From: Agriterribacter humi
GTDB lineage: Bacteria; Bacteroidota; Bacteroidia; Chitinophagales; Chitinophagaceae
Length of the DNA stretch: 64,000 nt
Direction of reading: 5' to 3'
Assembly: GCF_009192765.1 (NCBI RefSeq)
Contig: NZ_VOHQ01000001.1
Span: forward strand, 620,001-684,000
Made by a program: the position numbers and the translations under genes. This document shows positions 8,105 to 16,485 of this stretch, one piece after another; within the stretch, counting starts at the first letter, position 1; each line of letters opens with the position of its first letter. The notes under the pieces were generated by a model. It was not told the origin of the DNA. It made no database searches and worked only from the letters and a program-made list of their open reading frames with translations.

Positions 8105-9016
8105 TTATTTATGCATACCTGCCTCTTTCCCAGGAAACATTTTTCGAATGCCCTGCATAAAGCTAACGGGGCTGTAGCCCAATTCCTTTTCTGCTTTATC
8201 AATAATAAAACCCGTTTTTAATGGCCGCTGCGCAGGCTGGGTAAATACGGAAGCATCTACTTTTTCCATCAGCGTTTTATTCAGTCCAAAATAATCAGCA
8301 ACCTGAACTGCCATTTCATAGGGAGTAAGCACTTCCTTACCGGAGAGATGGTATATTCCCATGGCGTTTTTTTCTACGATCAGGTGTATGCCGCGGGCGA
8401 GGTCTTCCACATAAGTAGGTGTACGAACCTGGTCGCTTACCACTTTTATCGGGTTTTCTTTTTCAAGATTTTCCTTTACCCAGGTTACAATATTGCTCCT
8501 GGTTCCGGATAATATATTTCCATATACCAGTACGGTTCGTACAATAGCCCAGTTGATTTTACTTTGCCGGACGATTTGCTCCGCAGCCAATTTGGTCTCA
8601 CCATAATAATTAACAGGCGCAGGCTTATCCGTTTCGCGGTAGGGCCCGTCATCACCACTAAAAATAAAATCGGTTGAAATATATAGCATTTTTGCGCTCA
8701 CAGCCTCAGCAGCCTCCGTAAAATAAAGCGTGGCATTGGTGTTGCTGTCGTAACATGCCTCCCTGTTCAGCTCACAGGTATCGGGCTGGGCCATGGCGGC
8801 GGCATGAACAATTACCTCCGGCCGCATAGCAGTTACATACGCCAATACCCCCTTTTTATCCGTAATGTCAAGATCAGTATATTGGTATGGTTTAGCATTA
8901 TCCGGCAACCTGCAGCCACCCCTGCCGGTAGCCATTACTTCGTGCCCGGCGCCTGCAAACTGTTTCACAGCATATTGTCCTAAAAGACCGTTGGCTCCGG
9001 TAATTAAAATCTTCAT
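8105..9016 (-). CDS. RmlD-like sugar-nucleotide reductase, extended SDR family
   Basis: The 303-residue protein has the N-terminal Rossmann motif GANGLLGQY at 7-15, STDFIFSGD in the middle and the catalytic YxxxK as YYGETK. The overall pattern is that of RmlD substrate-binding proteins such as dTDP-4-dehydrorhamnose reductase or methionine adenosyltransferase beta subunit. It would reduce a 4-keto sugar nucleotide with NAD(P)H. No rmlA, rmlB or rmlC genes are near, so dTDP-rhamnose synthesis is possible but not shown, and another SDR reaction remains open. It is divergent from pfkA. Confidence 0.8.
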   Translation of the reverse strand: MKILITGANGLLGQYAVKQFAGAGHEVMATGRGGCRLPDNAKPYQYTDLDITDKKGVLAYVTAMRPEVIVHAAAMAQPDTCELNREACYDSNTNATLYFTEAAEAVSAKMLYISTDFIFSGDDGPYRETDKPAPVNYYGETKLAAEQIVRQSKINWAIVRTVLVYGNILSGTRSNIVTWVKENLEKENPIKVVSDQVRTPTYVEDLARGIHLIVEKNAMGIYHLSGKEVLTPYEMAVQVADYFGLNKTLMEKVDASVFTQPAQRPLKTGFIIDKAEKELGYSPVSFMQGIRKMFPGKEAGMHK

Positions 9017-9070
9017 TATTAAAGCGTATAAGGCCTCAATTTACAAAATCATTAAACCTTTAATCTAAAA

Positions 9071-9100
9071 TTGGGAAATGATTGTAATTATGTACTTTTG
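9071..9100 (+). promoter_or_regulatory. pfkA promoter, -33 TTG and -7 TACTTTTG
   Basis: TTG at 9071-9073 and TACTTTTG at 9093-9100 are separated by 19 bases, a very good fit to the Bacteroidota housekeeping promoter. The predicted leader is about 80 bases and contains a small AATGATT/AATCATT hairpin around 9153-9170. Confidence 0.7.
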
Positions 9101-9189
9101 ACGCTTCTTTAAAATGATATATAAAATTTTGTAATAATTGCACTTGCCCTTTGAATGATTTTTAATCATTTCAGACAAGTTTTAAACGA

Positions 9190-10176
9190 ATGGAAAAGAA
9201 AGTTTCTAAAATCGGGGTATTGACTTCAGGAGGAGACGCCCCGGGTATGAATGCAGCGATACGTGCTGTGGTACGTACCGGTTTATATTATGGATTAGAT
9301 GTATTTGGCATTATGCGCGGGTATGCGGGAATGATAGAGAATGATATTTTTAAGATGGAAACGCGCAGCGTAGCCAACATCATTCAAAGAGGAGGCACTA
9401 TCCTTAAAACCGCAAGATGCAAGGAATTTTTTGAACCCGCAGGAAGAAAAAAAGCCTACGAAAATCTTAAGAAACTGGGCATTAACGGGCTGGTAATCAT
9501 AGGCGGGGATGGCTCTTTCAGAGGTGCACAGATATTTTCCAACGAATACGATATTCCCTGTATTGGCTTACCCGGCACCATTGATAAAGACATTGCCGGT
9601 ACAGACTTTACCATAGGTTTTGATACCGCAGTAAATACGGCCGTAGAAGCCATAGATAAAATACGGGATACCGCCGATGCCCACGACAGGTTATTTATTA
9701 TTGAAGTGATGGGCAGAGACTCCGGTTATATTGCTTTGCACAGCGGTATTGCTACCGGCGCTGAAAACATCCTGATCCCCGAACGCATAACAGATATCAA
9801 CGAAGTAATTGATTCATTACAGGAAAAAGAAAAAAGGAAGAAATTAGTGAACCTGCTGGTAGTAGCGGAAGGAAGCGAACTGGGAGGAGCCAATGAAATA
9901 GCCAAAGTGCTAAAGGAAAAAATGCCCAATGCCGATATAAAAGTTTGTATCCTCGGGCATATACAGCGTGGCGGCTCACCTTCCTGCCTCGACAGGCTGA
10001 TCGCCAGCCGCATGGGCTACGCAGCCGTGGAATGCCTGATGACTGGCAAAGATGTTAATACTATGATCGGGATTGTAAACAATCAATTGCATTATACCCC
10101 TTTGGACCAGGCAGTAAAAGCGGAACAAACAATAGATTACGAATGGCTTAAAATTGTGAAGATATTAGCTTCGTAG
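9190..10176 (+). CDS. pfkA: ATP-dependent 6-phosphofructokinase
   Basis: The 328 residues match the usual bacterial PfkA length. Visible motifs are the ATP-site TSGGDAPGMNAAIRA at 12-26, GGDGS at 105-109, PGTIDKD at 128-134 with catalytic D132, and MGRDSGYIAL at 174-183. Glycine in both GGDGS and PGTID marks the ATP-using rather than pyrophosphate-using type. It phosphorylates fructose 6-phosphate in glycolysis. It sits 86 bases upstream of pyk, pairing the two controlled steps of glycolysis, and has its own good promoter at 9071-9100. Confidence 0.97.
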   Translation: MEKKVSKIGVLTSGGDAPGMNAAIRAVVRTGLYYGLDVFGIMRGYAGMIENDIFKMETRSVANIIQRGGTILKTARCKEFFEPAGRKKAYENLKKLGINGLVIIGGDGSFRGAQIFSNEYDIPCIGLPGTIDKDIAGTDFTIGFDTAVNTAVEAIDKIRDTADAHDRLFIIEVMGRDSGYIALHSGIATGAENILIPERITDINEVIDSLQEKEKRKKLVNLLVVAEGSELGGANEIAKVLKEKMPNADIKVCILGHIQRGGSPSCLDRLIASRMGYAAVECLMTGKDVNTMIGIVNNQLHYTPLDQAVKAEQTIDYEWLKIVKILAS

Positions 10177-10262
10177 AAGATTTATGAAATGTTTGGGGTA
10201 CAATTAAATGCCCCTGCCTTACGTTCCATACCCTATATCAAAAATAAAATCTTTATAATAGT

Positions 10263-11753
10263 ATGTCAAAAAATATTACCAAGTATCTGTATGAAGAAAT
10301 GGATAAACAAGCAGGTCTTGAACATGCCTTTCATCGCACAAAAATTGTCGCTACAGTTGGACCGGCCTGCGACACCTATGAAAAATTGCTGGAACTGGTT
10401 AAGGCGGGTGTGAACGTATTCCGTTTAAACTTTTCGCATGGTGCGCATGAAGACAAGTTGAACATCATCAAATACATCCGCCAGATTAATGAAAAAGAGC
10501 CTTACAATATCTGTATTTTAGGCGACCTCCAGGGACCCAAGCTTCGCGTAGGTGATATAGAAAATGGTTCCTTGCCGGTAAATGTGGGTGATATTCTTAC
10601 ATTCACAAATGAAAAATGTATTGGAAATAAAGAAAAAATATATGTTTCCTATCCAAGCCTCGCAAGTGATGTAGAAGTAGGTAACAAAATTTTGATAGAT
10701 GATGGGAAATTAGAAGTACAGGTTACGGAGATCACGAAAAAAGGGGATGTGAAAGTGGTGGTTACGATGCCTGGTGTACTATTATCCAAAAAAGGAGTGA
10801 ACCTGCCTGATACGAAAATTTCATTACCGGCGCTAACCGAAAAAGACCTTGCCGACCTGGATTTTATGATTGAACATGCTTTGGACTGGGTGGCGCTTTC
10901 TTTTGTGAGAAAAGTTGATGATCTTAAGATCATAAGAGATATACTGGAGGAGCGGAAAAGCAAATGCAAGGTGATGGCTAAAATTGAAATGCCCGAAGCC
11001 ATTATAAACCTTCGCGAGATCATTCTTGAATCGGATGGTGTTATGATCGCCCGGGGTGACCTTGGCGTTGAAATGCCTATTGAACAGGTTCCTCTCATCC
11101 AAAAAGACATTATACGCAAATGCCTCCATCGTGGCAAACCCGTTATTGTGGCTACGCAAATGATGGAAAGCATGATTGACCGAATTAAACCCAACCGCAG
11201 CGAAGCTACAGACGTAGCCAACGCCGTGCTGGAAGGAGCAGATGCAGTGATGCTGAGCGCTGAAACAGCAATGGGTCAGTACCCGGTGCTGGTGGTACAA
11301 ACCATGCGCAAAATCATCCTGGAAGTAGAAAAAAAGGAATACCGCTATAACCGTGAAGAAGACCTTAAGCCACAGCCGCATTCTCCTTCATTTCACAGCG
11401 ATGCCATTTGCTATAATGCCTGCAAAATTGCAAAAGATGTAAATGCTGACGCTTTGTTAGCGATGACGCAAACAGGTTACACGGCCTTTGTGGTAAGCAG
11501 CTACAGGCCTAAATCGCCATTGTATATTTTTACAAAAGAAAAATCGCTGGTTAACCAGCTTAGCCTGAGCTGGGGAGTTAGACCGTTCTTTTATAATGAG
11601 GAGGAAAATATAGACCAGATTATTTTTGACCAGATACAAATTTTAAAAGGAAGAGGTTTTTTGAAAACGGGAGATACCGTAGTAAATACGGGCAGTTTAC
11701 CTGTTCACCTTCATTTGCCTACCAACCTGCTTAAGATTACAAAAGTAGATTAA
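10263..11753 (+). CDS. pyk: pyruvate kinase
   Basis: The 496-residue protein contains the barrel-domain motifs FRLNFSHG, LGDLQGPKLR, MAKIEMPEAI with the catalytic lysine, ARGDLGVEMP and TQMMESM, then an allosteric C-terminal domain. It makes ATP and pyruvate from phosphoenolpyruvate. The N-terminal extension MSKNITKYLYEEMDKQ before HRTKIVATVGPA is slightly longer than in E. coli. It lies downstream of pfkA in the same direction and is probably co-transcribed. The stop codon is followed by a CAGGTT-type tract. Confidence 0.97.
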   Translation: MSKNITKYLYEEMDKQAGLEHAFHRTKIVATVGPACDTYEKLLELVKAGVNVFRLNFSHGAHEDKLNIIKYIRQINEKEPYNICILGDLQGPKLRVGDIENGSLPVNVGDILTFTNEKCIGNKEKIYVSYPSLASDVEVGNKILIDDGKLEVQVTEITKKGDVKVVVTMPGVLLSKKGVNLPDTKISLPALTEKDLADLDFMIEHALDWVALSFVRKVDDLKIIRDILEERKSKCKVMAKIEMPEAIINLREIILESDGVMIARGDLGVEMPIEQVPLIQKDIIRKCLHRGKPVIVATQMMESMIDRIKPNRSEATDVANAVLEGADAVMLSAETAMGQYPVLVVQTMRKIILEVEKKEYRYNREEDLKPQPHSPSFHSDAICYNACKIAKDVNADALLAMTQTGYTAFVVSSYRPKSPLYIFTKEKSLVNQLSLSWGVRPFFYNEEENIDQIIFDQIQILKGRGFLKTGDTVVNTGSLPVHLHLPTNLLKITKVD

Positions 11754-11756
11754 GAC

Positions 11757-11798
11757 GGAGGTCTCAGGTTACAGGTTGCAGGGTGCAGGTGGCGAGGT
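11757..11798 (+). repeat. CAGGTT-type tract after pyk
   Basis: The sequence runs GGTCTCAGGTTACAGGTTGC and on with further GCAGG units directly after the stop codon. A near-copy occurs at 24730-24763 on the opposite strand, after serA. Confidence 0.55.
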
Positions 11799-11836
11799 TA
11801 ACCCACACTACGCTTTCTACTTATAAGCATTTATGT

Positions 11837-12166
11837 ATGCGCACCATTGTATTGTTGTTGTTTTCAAACATCTTCATGACTATAGCATGGTATGGTCATT
11901 TAAAACATCAAAACGTTCCGCTGTGGAAAGCAATTGCACTAAGCTGGGGCATTGCTTTTTTTGAATACTGCCTGCAGGTGCCGGCCAACCGTTATGGATA
12001 TATCAGCGGTTTAAGCGCTTTTCAGTTAAAAATTATACAGGAAGCCATAACACTGGTGGTATTTGTTGCTTTTGCTTTGCTGTACCTGCACGAACCCATG
12101 CACTGGAAATACTTGCTGAGCTTCATTTGCCTTATGGGCGCCGTGTATTTTGCATTTATGAAATGA
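11837..12166 (+). CDS. DUF486 (DMT-superfamily) small membrane protein
   Basis: The 109-residue protein begins MRTIVLLLFSNIFMTIAWYG and has four hydrophobic segments. The core ALSWGIAFFEYCLQVPANR is characteristic of DUF486, a family of about 110 residues in the drug/metabolite transporter superfamily. ATG at 11837 gives the family length; an ATG at 11783 would add 18 residues lying partly in repeat-like DNA. Substrate unknown; such small DMT proteins probably work as dimers. Confidence 0.85.
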   Translation: MRTIVLLLFSNIFMTIAWYGHLKHQNVPLWKAIALSWGIAFFEYCLQVPANRYGYISGLSAFQLKIIQEAITLVVFVAFALLYLHEPMHWKYLLSFICLMGAVYFAFMK

Positions 12167-12498
12167 GGAGTGAGCTATGAGCGGTCAGCGGTCATCTATC
12201 AGCAAAAAACGACACAGAAAGTCGATGTCAGTGTTATCTTCCCTCTTTTCCTATTCACTTCTCACGTTTCTCGTCTCTGAACAACCAGCTTTCAGATCAG
12301 GTGATTACTACTAACGTCAGGCAGAGTAATTGATTTGAAATTTGGTTTTTATCCGCCACGGCGGACAGGCCTGCCTGCCCTTTAGTTTGGTTCTTGTCTT
12401 TTGTGATTTGGTTCTTTTATGAGCAACCGCCTGCCTCTTCTCTTGTGAAACGTGAAACGACAGCCCCCTCACTTCTCACCTCTCACGTTTCACTCAAA
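12167..12498. repeat. 332-bp repeat-rich spacer between convergent genes
   Basis: No gene is seen. The left end (12167-12199) carries a GAGTGAGC/GCGGTCAGCGGTC tract reading with DUF486. The right end (12435-12494) reads GTGAAACGTGAGAGGTGAG on the minus strand, that is, from the S41 peptidase stop codon. The middle repeats the GATTTGAAATTTGG/TTTGTGATTTGGTTC units also seen at 4670-4870. Confidence 0.6.
12352..12380. repeat. REP-like palindrome TCCGCC-AC-GGCGGA with CAGGCCTG
   Basis: Two adjacent palindromes, TCCGCC-AC-GGCGGA at 12352-12365 and CAGGCCTG at 12366-12373, are followed by CCTGCC. The first shares its core with 4897-4910. Confidence 0.5.
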
Positions 12499-13842
12499 TT
12501 ACCACATTCTCCTCCTCTCCTCCACCGCTCCCTTAAATCTTTTTACATCCAATGCGCTATTGCTGCTTTCCAGCTTAATATCCTGTTGCGCACGGGACGA
12601 AATACGTGAAAAAGCCCCATTATTTATATAATACAATGCACTTGCCAGGCAGCTTTCATTTACATCGCCCCAGGGCTTATCCAATCCGTCATCAACAGTG
12701 GCATCAGGCTGAAGTCCATTGAAATAATTACCCTCGCCGTTTTTATTTACGCTGCGAAAGGATACAGGAAAAATGTACCAATCGCCTACGCCTATATTAA
12801 AATAGCCTACAGGTTTTCCATGACTTGCCCTGCCAATCAGCTTTACATCCATATATGGTTTAAGACTATTAATAAGCAGTTCGCTTGCGGATGCAGTATT
12901 TTTGGTTATGATAAAAAAGATACGGCTAAGATCAAGCGCTCCTTTTTTTTGATAGTTGATTGTAGTATCAAGAAGGGCGCTGTAGTTATCGTTAAATTTT
13001 TCCTGCAACATAACGCCATTGTTACCCGTGGCAGGCACCAAATAATTTGCCAGTTCATTCTGAAGCTCTACATAGCCTCCCCCGTTGTAACGCAGATCTA
13101 TTACCATATCAGTAACACCCGCGGCAGAAAACGTATTGAAAATATCGCCAAGGCGGGTTTTGATATTACCAATATTGCCTAAAAAAGAATTATAGACGAA
13201 GTACCCTGTTTTATTACCACCATTGGTATATATGCTATCCAGAATAATGGGTTCATCCTGGTACGTTTTAGCAGTGAGTGCAATATCAACATCAGTACCA
13301 TCGGGCTTTTTAAAAGTAAAACTGGTGGAGGAACTGTTGAATACTGCATTGGTAATACGTGATACCGTTGCATCATCGGTATTAACAGCAGTATTGTTAT
13401 TTACCGATATAATACGCCAGCTTCTTTCTATGCCCGCTGTGGCAGCAGGAGATGCAGGTTCAACATACGAAACCCGAAGATCATTCTCAGACATGAAAAA
13501 TATACCCAGTCCAAAATCGCCGCTGATTCCGGAACTTACATCATCCCATTCATTCTTTTTTATAGCAAAGCTCCAGCGGTCTACAGGATCAGTAAATCCG
13601 GATTCAGTACTATAGGGACGCAACGCCTTCATGATAGCATCGGGATCCGCATAGGTTCTCGCATTAAAATCAGAAGGAAGATTTTTATTCCATAAATAAA
13701 GATCTTTTGCATAGCTCCAGGCACTATCTTTTATCTTATCGTCTGCAGTGGTATTACCGGAATTATTATCTTCTTTTTTACAGCCGAAAAATGAAAACAT
13801 AAAGGCTGAAAAGAATAATAAAGCAATGTTTTTCAAATTCAT
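12499..13842 (-). CDS. S41-family (C-terminal processing) peptidase, lipoprotein
   Basis: The start at 13842 gives a lipoprotein signal, MNLKNIALLFFSAFMFSFFG with the acylated Cys at 21. The 447-residue protein then has an N-terminal helical region, a PDZ-like segment at about 105-190 (GLGIFF and SYVEPASPAATAG), and the S41 catalytic domain with DLRYNGGG at 249-256 and the serine motif NTASASE at 315-321. It probably sits in the periplasm or on the outer membrane and cleaves at C-termini of partly unfolded proteins. The upstream ATG at 13893 would add 17 non-signal residues. It is convergent with DUF486. Confidence 0.87.
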   Translation of the reverse strand: MNLKNIALLFFSAFMFSFFGCKKEDNNSGNTTADDKIKDSAWSYAKDLYLWNKNLPSDFNARTYADPDAIMKALRPYSTESGFTDPVDRWSFAIKKNEWDDVSSGISGDFGLGIFFMSENDLRVSYVEPASPAATAGIERSWRIISVNNNTAVNTDDATVSRITNAVFNSSSTSFTFKKPDGTDVDIALTAKTYQDEPIILDSIYTNGGNKTGYFVYNSFLGNIGNIKTRLGDIFNTFSAAGVTDMVIDLRYNGGGYVELQNELANYLVPATGNNGVMLQEKFNDNYSALLDTTINYQKKGALDLSRIFFIITKNTASASELLINSLKPYMDVKLIGRASHGKPVGYFNIGVGDWYIFPVSFRSVNKNGEGNYFNGLQPDATVDDGLDKPWGDVNESCLASALYYINNGAFSRISSRAQQDIKLESSNSALDVKRFKGAVEERRRMW

Positions 13843-13977
13843 ATTTCTGCTATTGAGGTTTGGAACAGAAGGTGAACGACAGCAAAATACCATCTGAAAT
13901 TACGCATTTACAGGGCATACGGTTGCTCAAAACTTTACCCTTAACATTTATTTCCCAAAAATTAACGTTGGCTAACA

Positions 13978-14448
13978 TTAAAAATTAACGTTGCAGTTTA
14001 TCCAGCCTGCATCAAACTGCGCATTGTATTTTTTATAGAATTGTATAGCAGATTCATTCCAGTCTAACACCTGCCACATCATGCCTGTAAATTTTTTTGC
14101 CCTGGCTTCTTCCAGCAAACGATCAAACAACATCTGACCAATTCCCCTGCCTCTCCATTCACTGGTAACAATAATATCCTCTAAGTACATTCGCTGACCC
14201 TTCCAGGTAGAATACCGGATATAATACAAAGCAAATGCTACAATTATTGCATCCCCAACGTTTTCAGCAGAAGGAGCTTCTGCTACAAAAGCCCACCATA
14301 CCGGGTTTTCGCCAAAACCACTTTCAACAAAATGCTCAGCATCAACCGTTACTTCCTGCGGCGCTTTTTCATATTCTGCCAGTTCATGCACCAGCTCCAT
14401 CAATCTTGTACAATCTTCTTTTATTGCGGGTCTTATAGCTATGTTCAT
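13978..14448 (-). CDS. GNAT N-acetyltransferase, SAT1/thialysine acetyltransferase-like
   Basis: The 156-residue cytosolic protein has the acetyl-CoA loop RGRGIGQMLFDRLLE and the C-terminal signature DWNESAIQFYKKY. The N-terminus (IRPAIKEDCTRLMELVHELA, then EYEKAP) is that of the diamine/thialysine acetyltransferase group related to spermidine/spermine acetyltransferase. It would acetylate a small primary amine such as a polyamine or S-aminoethyl-cysteine. Substrate choice is family-level inference. Confidence 0.87.
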   Translation of the reverse strand: MNIAIRPAIKEDCTRLMELVHELAEYEKAPQEVTVDAEHFVESGFGENPVWWAFVAEAPSAENVGDAIIVAFALYYIRYSTWKGQRMYLEDIIVTSEWRGRGIGQMLFDRLLEEARAKKFTGMMWQVLDWNESAIQFYKKYNAQFDAGWINCNVNF

Positions 14449-14476
14449 GCTTAGTTAGTTGATTGGTTGAGTTGAC

Positions 14477-14618
14477 ACTCACTACCCACTACTGACAATT
14501 CATCATTCACCATTCATTTCTCACCTCGTGAAACGATAAACGTGAAACGATAAGCCTTTTCACTGACCTTTCACCTCTCACCACTGACCTCTCACCACTC
14601 ACTACTCACCTCCCCTCC
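14477..14618 (-). repeat. GTGAG/GTGAAACG-type tract after the serine hydrolase gene
   Basis: On the minus strand, from the stop codon of the serine hydrolase, the DNA reads GGTGAGTAGTGAGTGGTGAG, then GGTCAGTGGTGAGAGG, then ATCGTTTCACGTTTATCG-like units, and finally ATGAATGGTGAATGATGAA. It is a 140-bp low-complexity purine-rich tract without coding signal, and the longest of this family in the window. Confidence 0.65.
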
Positions 14619-16427
14619 CTATTTCCGTTTCGCTCTAAAAGTACCATTGGGCTGAATAAAATTCATGCCTGTTACTTTGCCATCCGTCACGTCAAATTTA
14701 ACGCTGTATCCTTCAAGCACTTTCAATTTAAAGGTATGATCACCCAATGCAATCGTTTCATATTCGGGCTGACCGGGAACAAATACAAATAAAGTTTCTC
14801 CTTTAAGATAAACCTTTGTCGTCATACCACCCAGCTCATATTCACCAACATATTTTTGAAGCTCATCTTTACTTATGGATTTGGCTTGGGGCTTAAACAC
14901 AAATTCAATTGGTTTCAGGGAAGATTCCAGGGTCATACTCAAACTCCCAATCTTACCATCATCCCTCGTTGTAAAATTTATAACCGTACCTCCTGAAGAA
15001 GTATCTAATCCCTCCTCTTTATCAAAACCTTTTGTTTCAAATACATCGTAATGATAGTGACGCAGCCACAAAGAATCTTTACTTGTTCTGGCAAAAAGAG
15101 AATCATTTCTCTTGTATATCTCAAGGTTGCCATAACCGGCATTATTAAATACACCTTCATAATCCTTAAGAGGGTGAGATGGTTTAGTGCCTGCTATACG
15201 ATTGGATGTTTTGGTTTTTTGGGCTTCCTTTTCCCGCAGCGCCGATTTCGCCACCACCATTTTGTAATCATTACTCCAGTTCTTGTATGGCAACTTCAGC
15301 ATACGGTCTGCAATAAGGTTACGTGCAGCAGAAGGTACAGGAGACGCATTTTGGTTGGTGAGCACAATAATTCCAATGCTGTCGGAAGGAAAGAAGCTGG
15401 TGCTCGCTGAAAAGCCATCAATATTACCTCCATGCTCTACGCGGTAATGCCCGCGGTAGGAACTGAGAAACCATGCCAGTCCGTAATTAGAAAAATAAAT
15501 ATCCGGATTTTCTTTTTCCGGCAATGCCCCACCGATGGCCATTTGAGCGCTGACAGCCTCTGTTACATATGGTTCAGGGAGTATTTCTTTACCATTGAAT
15601 TTTCCGTTGTTTATCCAGGTTATTACCCAGTTGGCCATTTCTGTAACGCTGCTGTTAATGCTACCCGCCGGCCCCATGCCGTCAATATTAAAATAATCAA
15701 GCTTTTTAATGCTGCTGTCTTTTTTTAAGCTGTAGCCGAGGGAAGCGTCATCGCCGTTCTCCATATTTTTTACACTCAGGTTGGAGCGGCTCATACCAAG
15801 AGGGCTAAATATTTTTTCCTTTATATTTTCTTCCCATGATTTGCCGGTTATTTTTTCAGTGACCATACCCTGGGTAAGGAACATGAAATTATTATACTGC
15901 CATGCTGCTCTTATACCTGTATTGGGCTCCTGGTATTGTATGCGCTGTAGTAAACTGTCCCGCGAGGCAGTAGGGAACAGGTACCACGAATAATCGTGAC
16001 GGGGTAAGCCTGTTCGATGTGTCATCATATCACGCACGGTGATCTTTTCATCCATATCGTTATTAAAGAAATGCAATGCCGGTAAGTATTCCGTTGCTTT
16101 TTTATCCAGTGATAGCTTTCCATCTTTTTCCAGCATGCCCAGCAAAGCAGCAGTAAAAGCTTTAGTGCAGGAGCCAATAGCAAAAAGCGTATTGGGTGTA
16201 ACCGGTTTTTTTGCGGCATAGTCCCGATAGCCAAATCCTTTGCTATAAACTATTTTATTTTTTTCTACAATAGCTACGGCAAATCCCGCAACATTCCAGT
16301 CTTTCAGCAGCTTTTCAAGGGACGTATCCAAGCCGGAAAGCCGCTTATCGGGCTCTATTTTACTTCTTTGCGCAGTGACAAATACAGAAAAAAGCAGTAT
16401 GAAGGAAAGAGGGATCAGTCTTTTCAT
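14619..16427 (-). CDS. exported serine hydrolase (class C beta-lactamase/PBP4 fold) with C-terminal beta domain
   Basis: The 602-residue protein starts with a Sec signal (MKRLIPLSFILLFSVFVTAQ). The beta-lactamase-fold domain has the SxxK motif SCTK at 86-89, a YxN-type motif in WQYNNF and the third motif VEHGGNIDGF. The last 200 residues are a separate beta-rich domain of the DUF3471 kind common in Bacteroidota serine hydrolases. The fold covers D-aminopeptidases, esterases and carboxypeptidases, so true beta-lactam hydrolysis is not implied. Acts in the periplasm or outside. Confidence 0.88.
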   Translation of the reverse strand: MKRLIPLSFILLFSVFVTAQRSKIEPDKRLSGLDTSLEKLLKDWNVAGFAVAIVEKNKIVYSKGFGYRDYAAKKPVTPNTLFAIGSCTKAFTAALLGMLEKDGKLSLDKKATEYLPALHFFNNDMDEKITVRDMMTHRTGLPRHDYSWYLFPTASRDSLLQRIQYQEPNTGIRAAWQYNNFMFLTQGMVTEKITGKSWEENIKEKIFSPLGMSRSNLSVKNMENGDDASLGYSLKKDSSIKKLDYFNIDGMGPAGSINSSVTEMANWVITWINNGKFNGKEILPEPYVTEAVSAQMAIGGALPEKENPDIYFSNYGLAWFLSSYRGHYRVEHGGNIDGFSASTSFFPSDSIGIIVLTNQNASPVPSAARNLIADRMLKLPYKNWSNDYKMVVAKSALREKEAQKTKTSNRIAGTKPSHPLKDYEGVFNNAGYGNLEIYKRNDSLFARTSKDSLWLRHYHYDVFETKGFDKEEGLDTSSGGTVINFTTRDDGKIGSLSMTLESSLKPIEFVFKPQAKSISKDELQKYVGEYELGGMTTKVYLKGETLFVFVPGQPEYETIALGDHTFKLKVLEGYSVKFDVTDGKVTGMNFIQPNGTFRAKRK

Positions 16428-16485
16428 AACAGTAAGTTTTGTAACAAATAATTACGATACGCTCAAAAACAAACACAAAAGAAAA

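Noticed and set aside
12394-12609. 71-codon open frame overlapping the S41 peptidase end
   Set aside because: It runs through repeat DNA and then antisense to the peptidase; no protein-like features.
14619-16427. Antibiotic-resistance beta-lactamase
   Set aside because: The fold is shared, but the large C-terminal domain and the sequence around the motifs fit the broad serine-hydrolase family; resistance is not supported.
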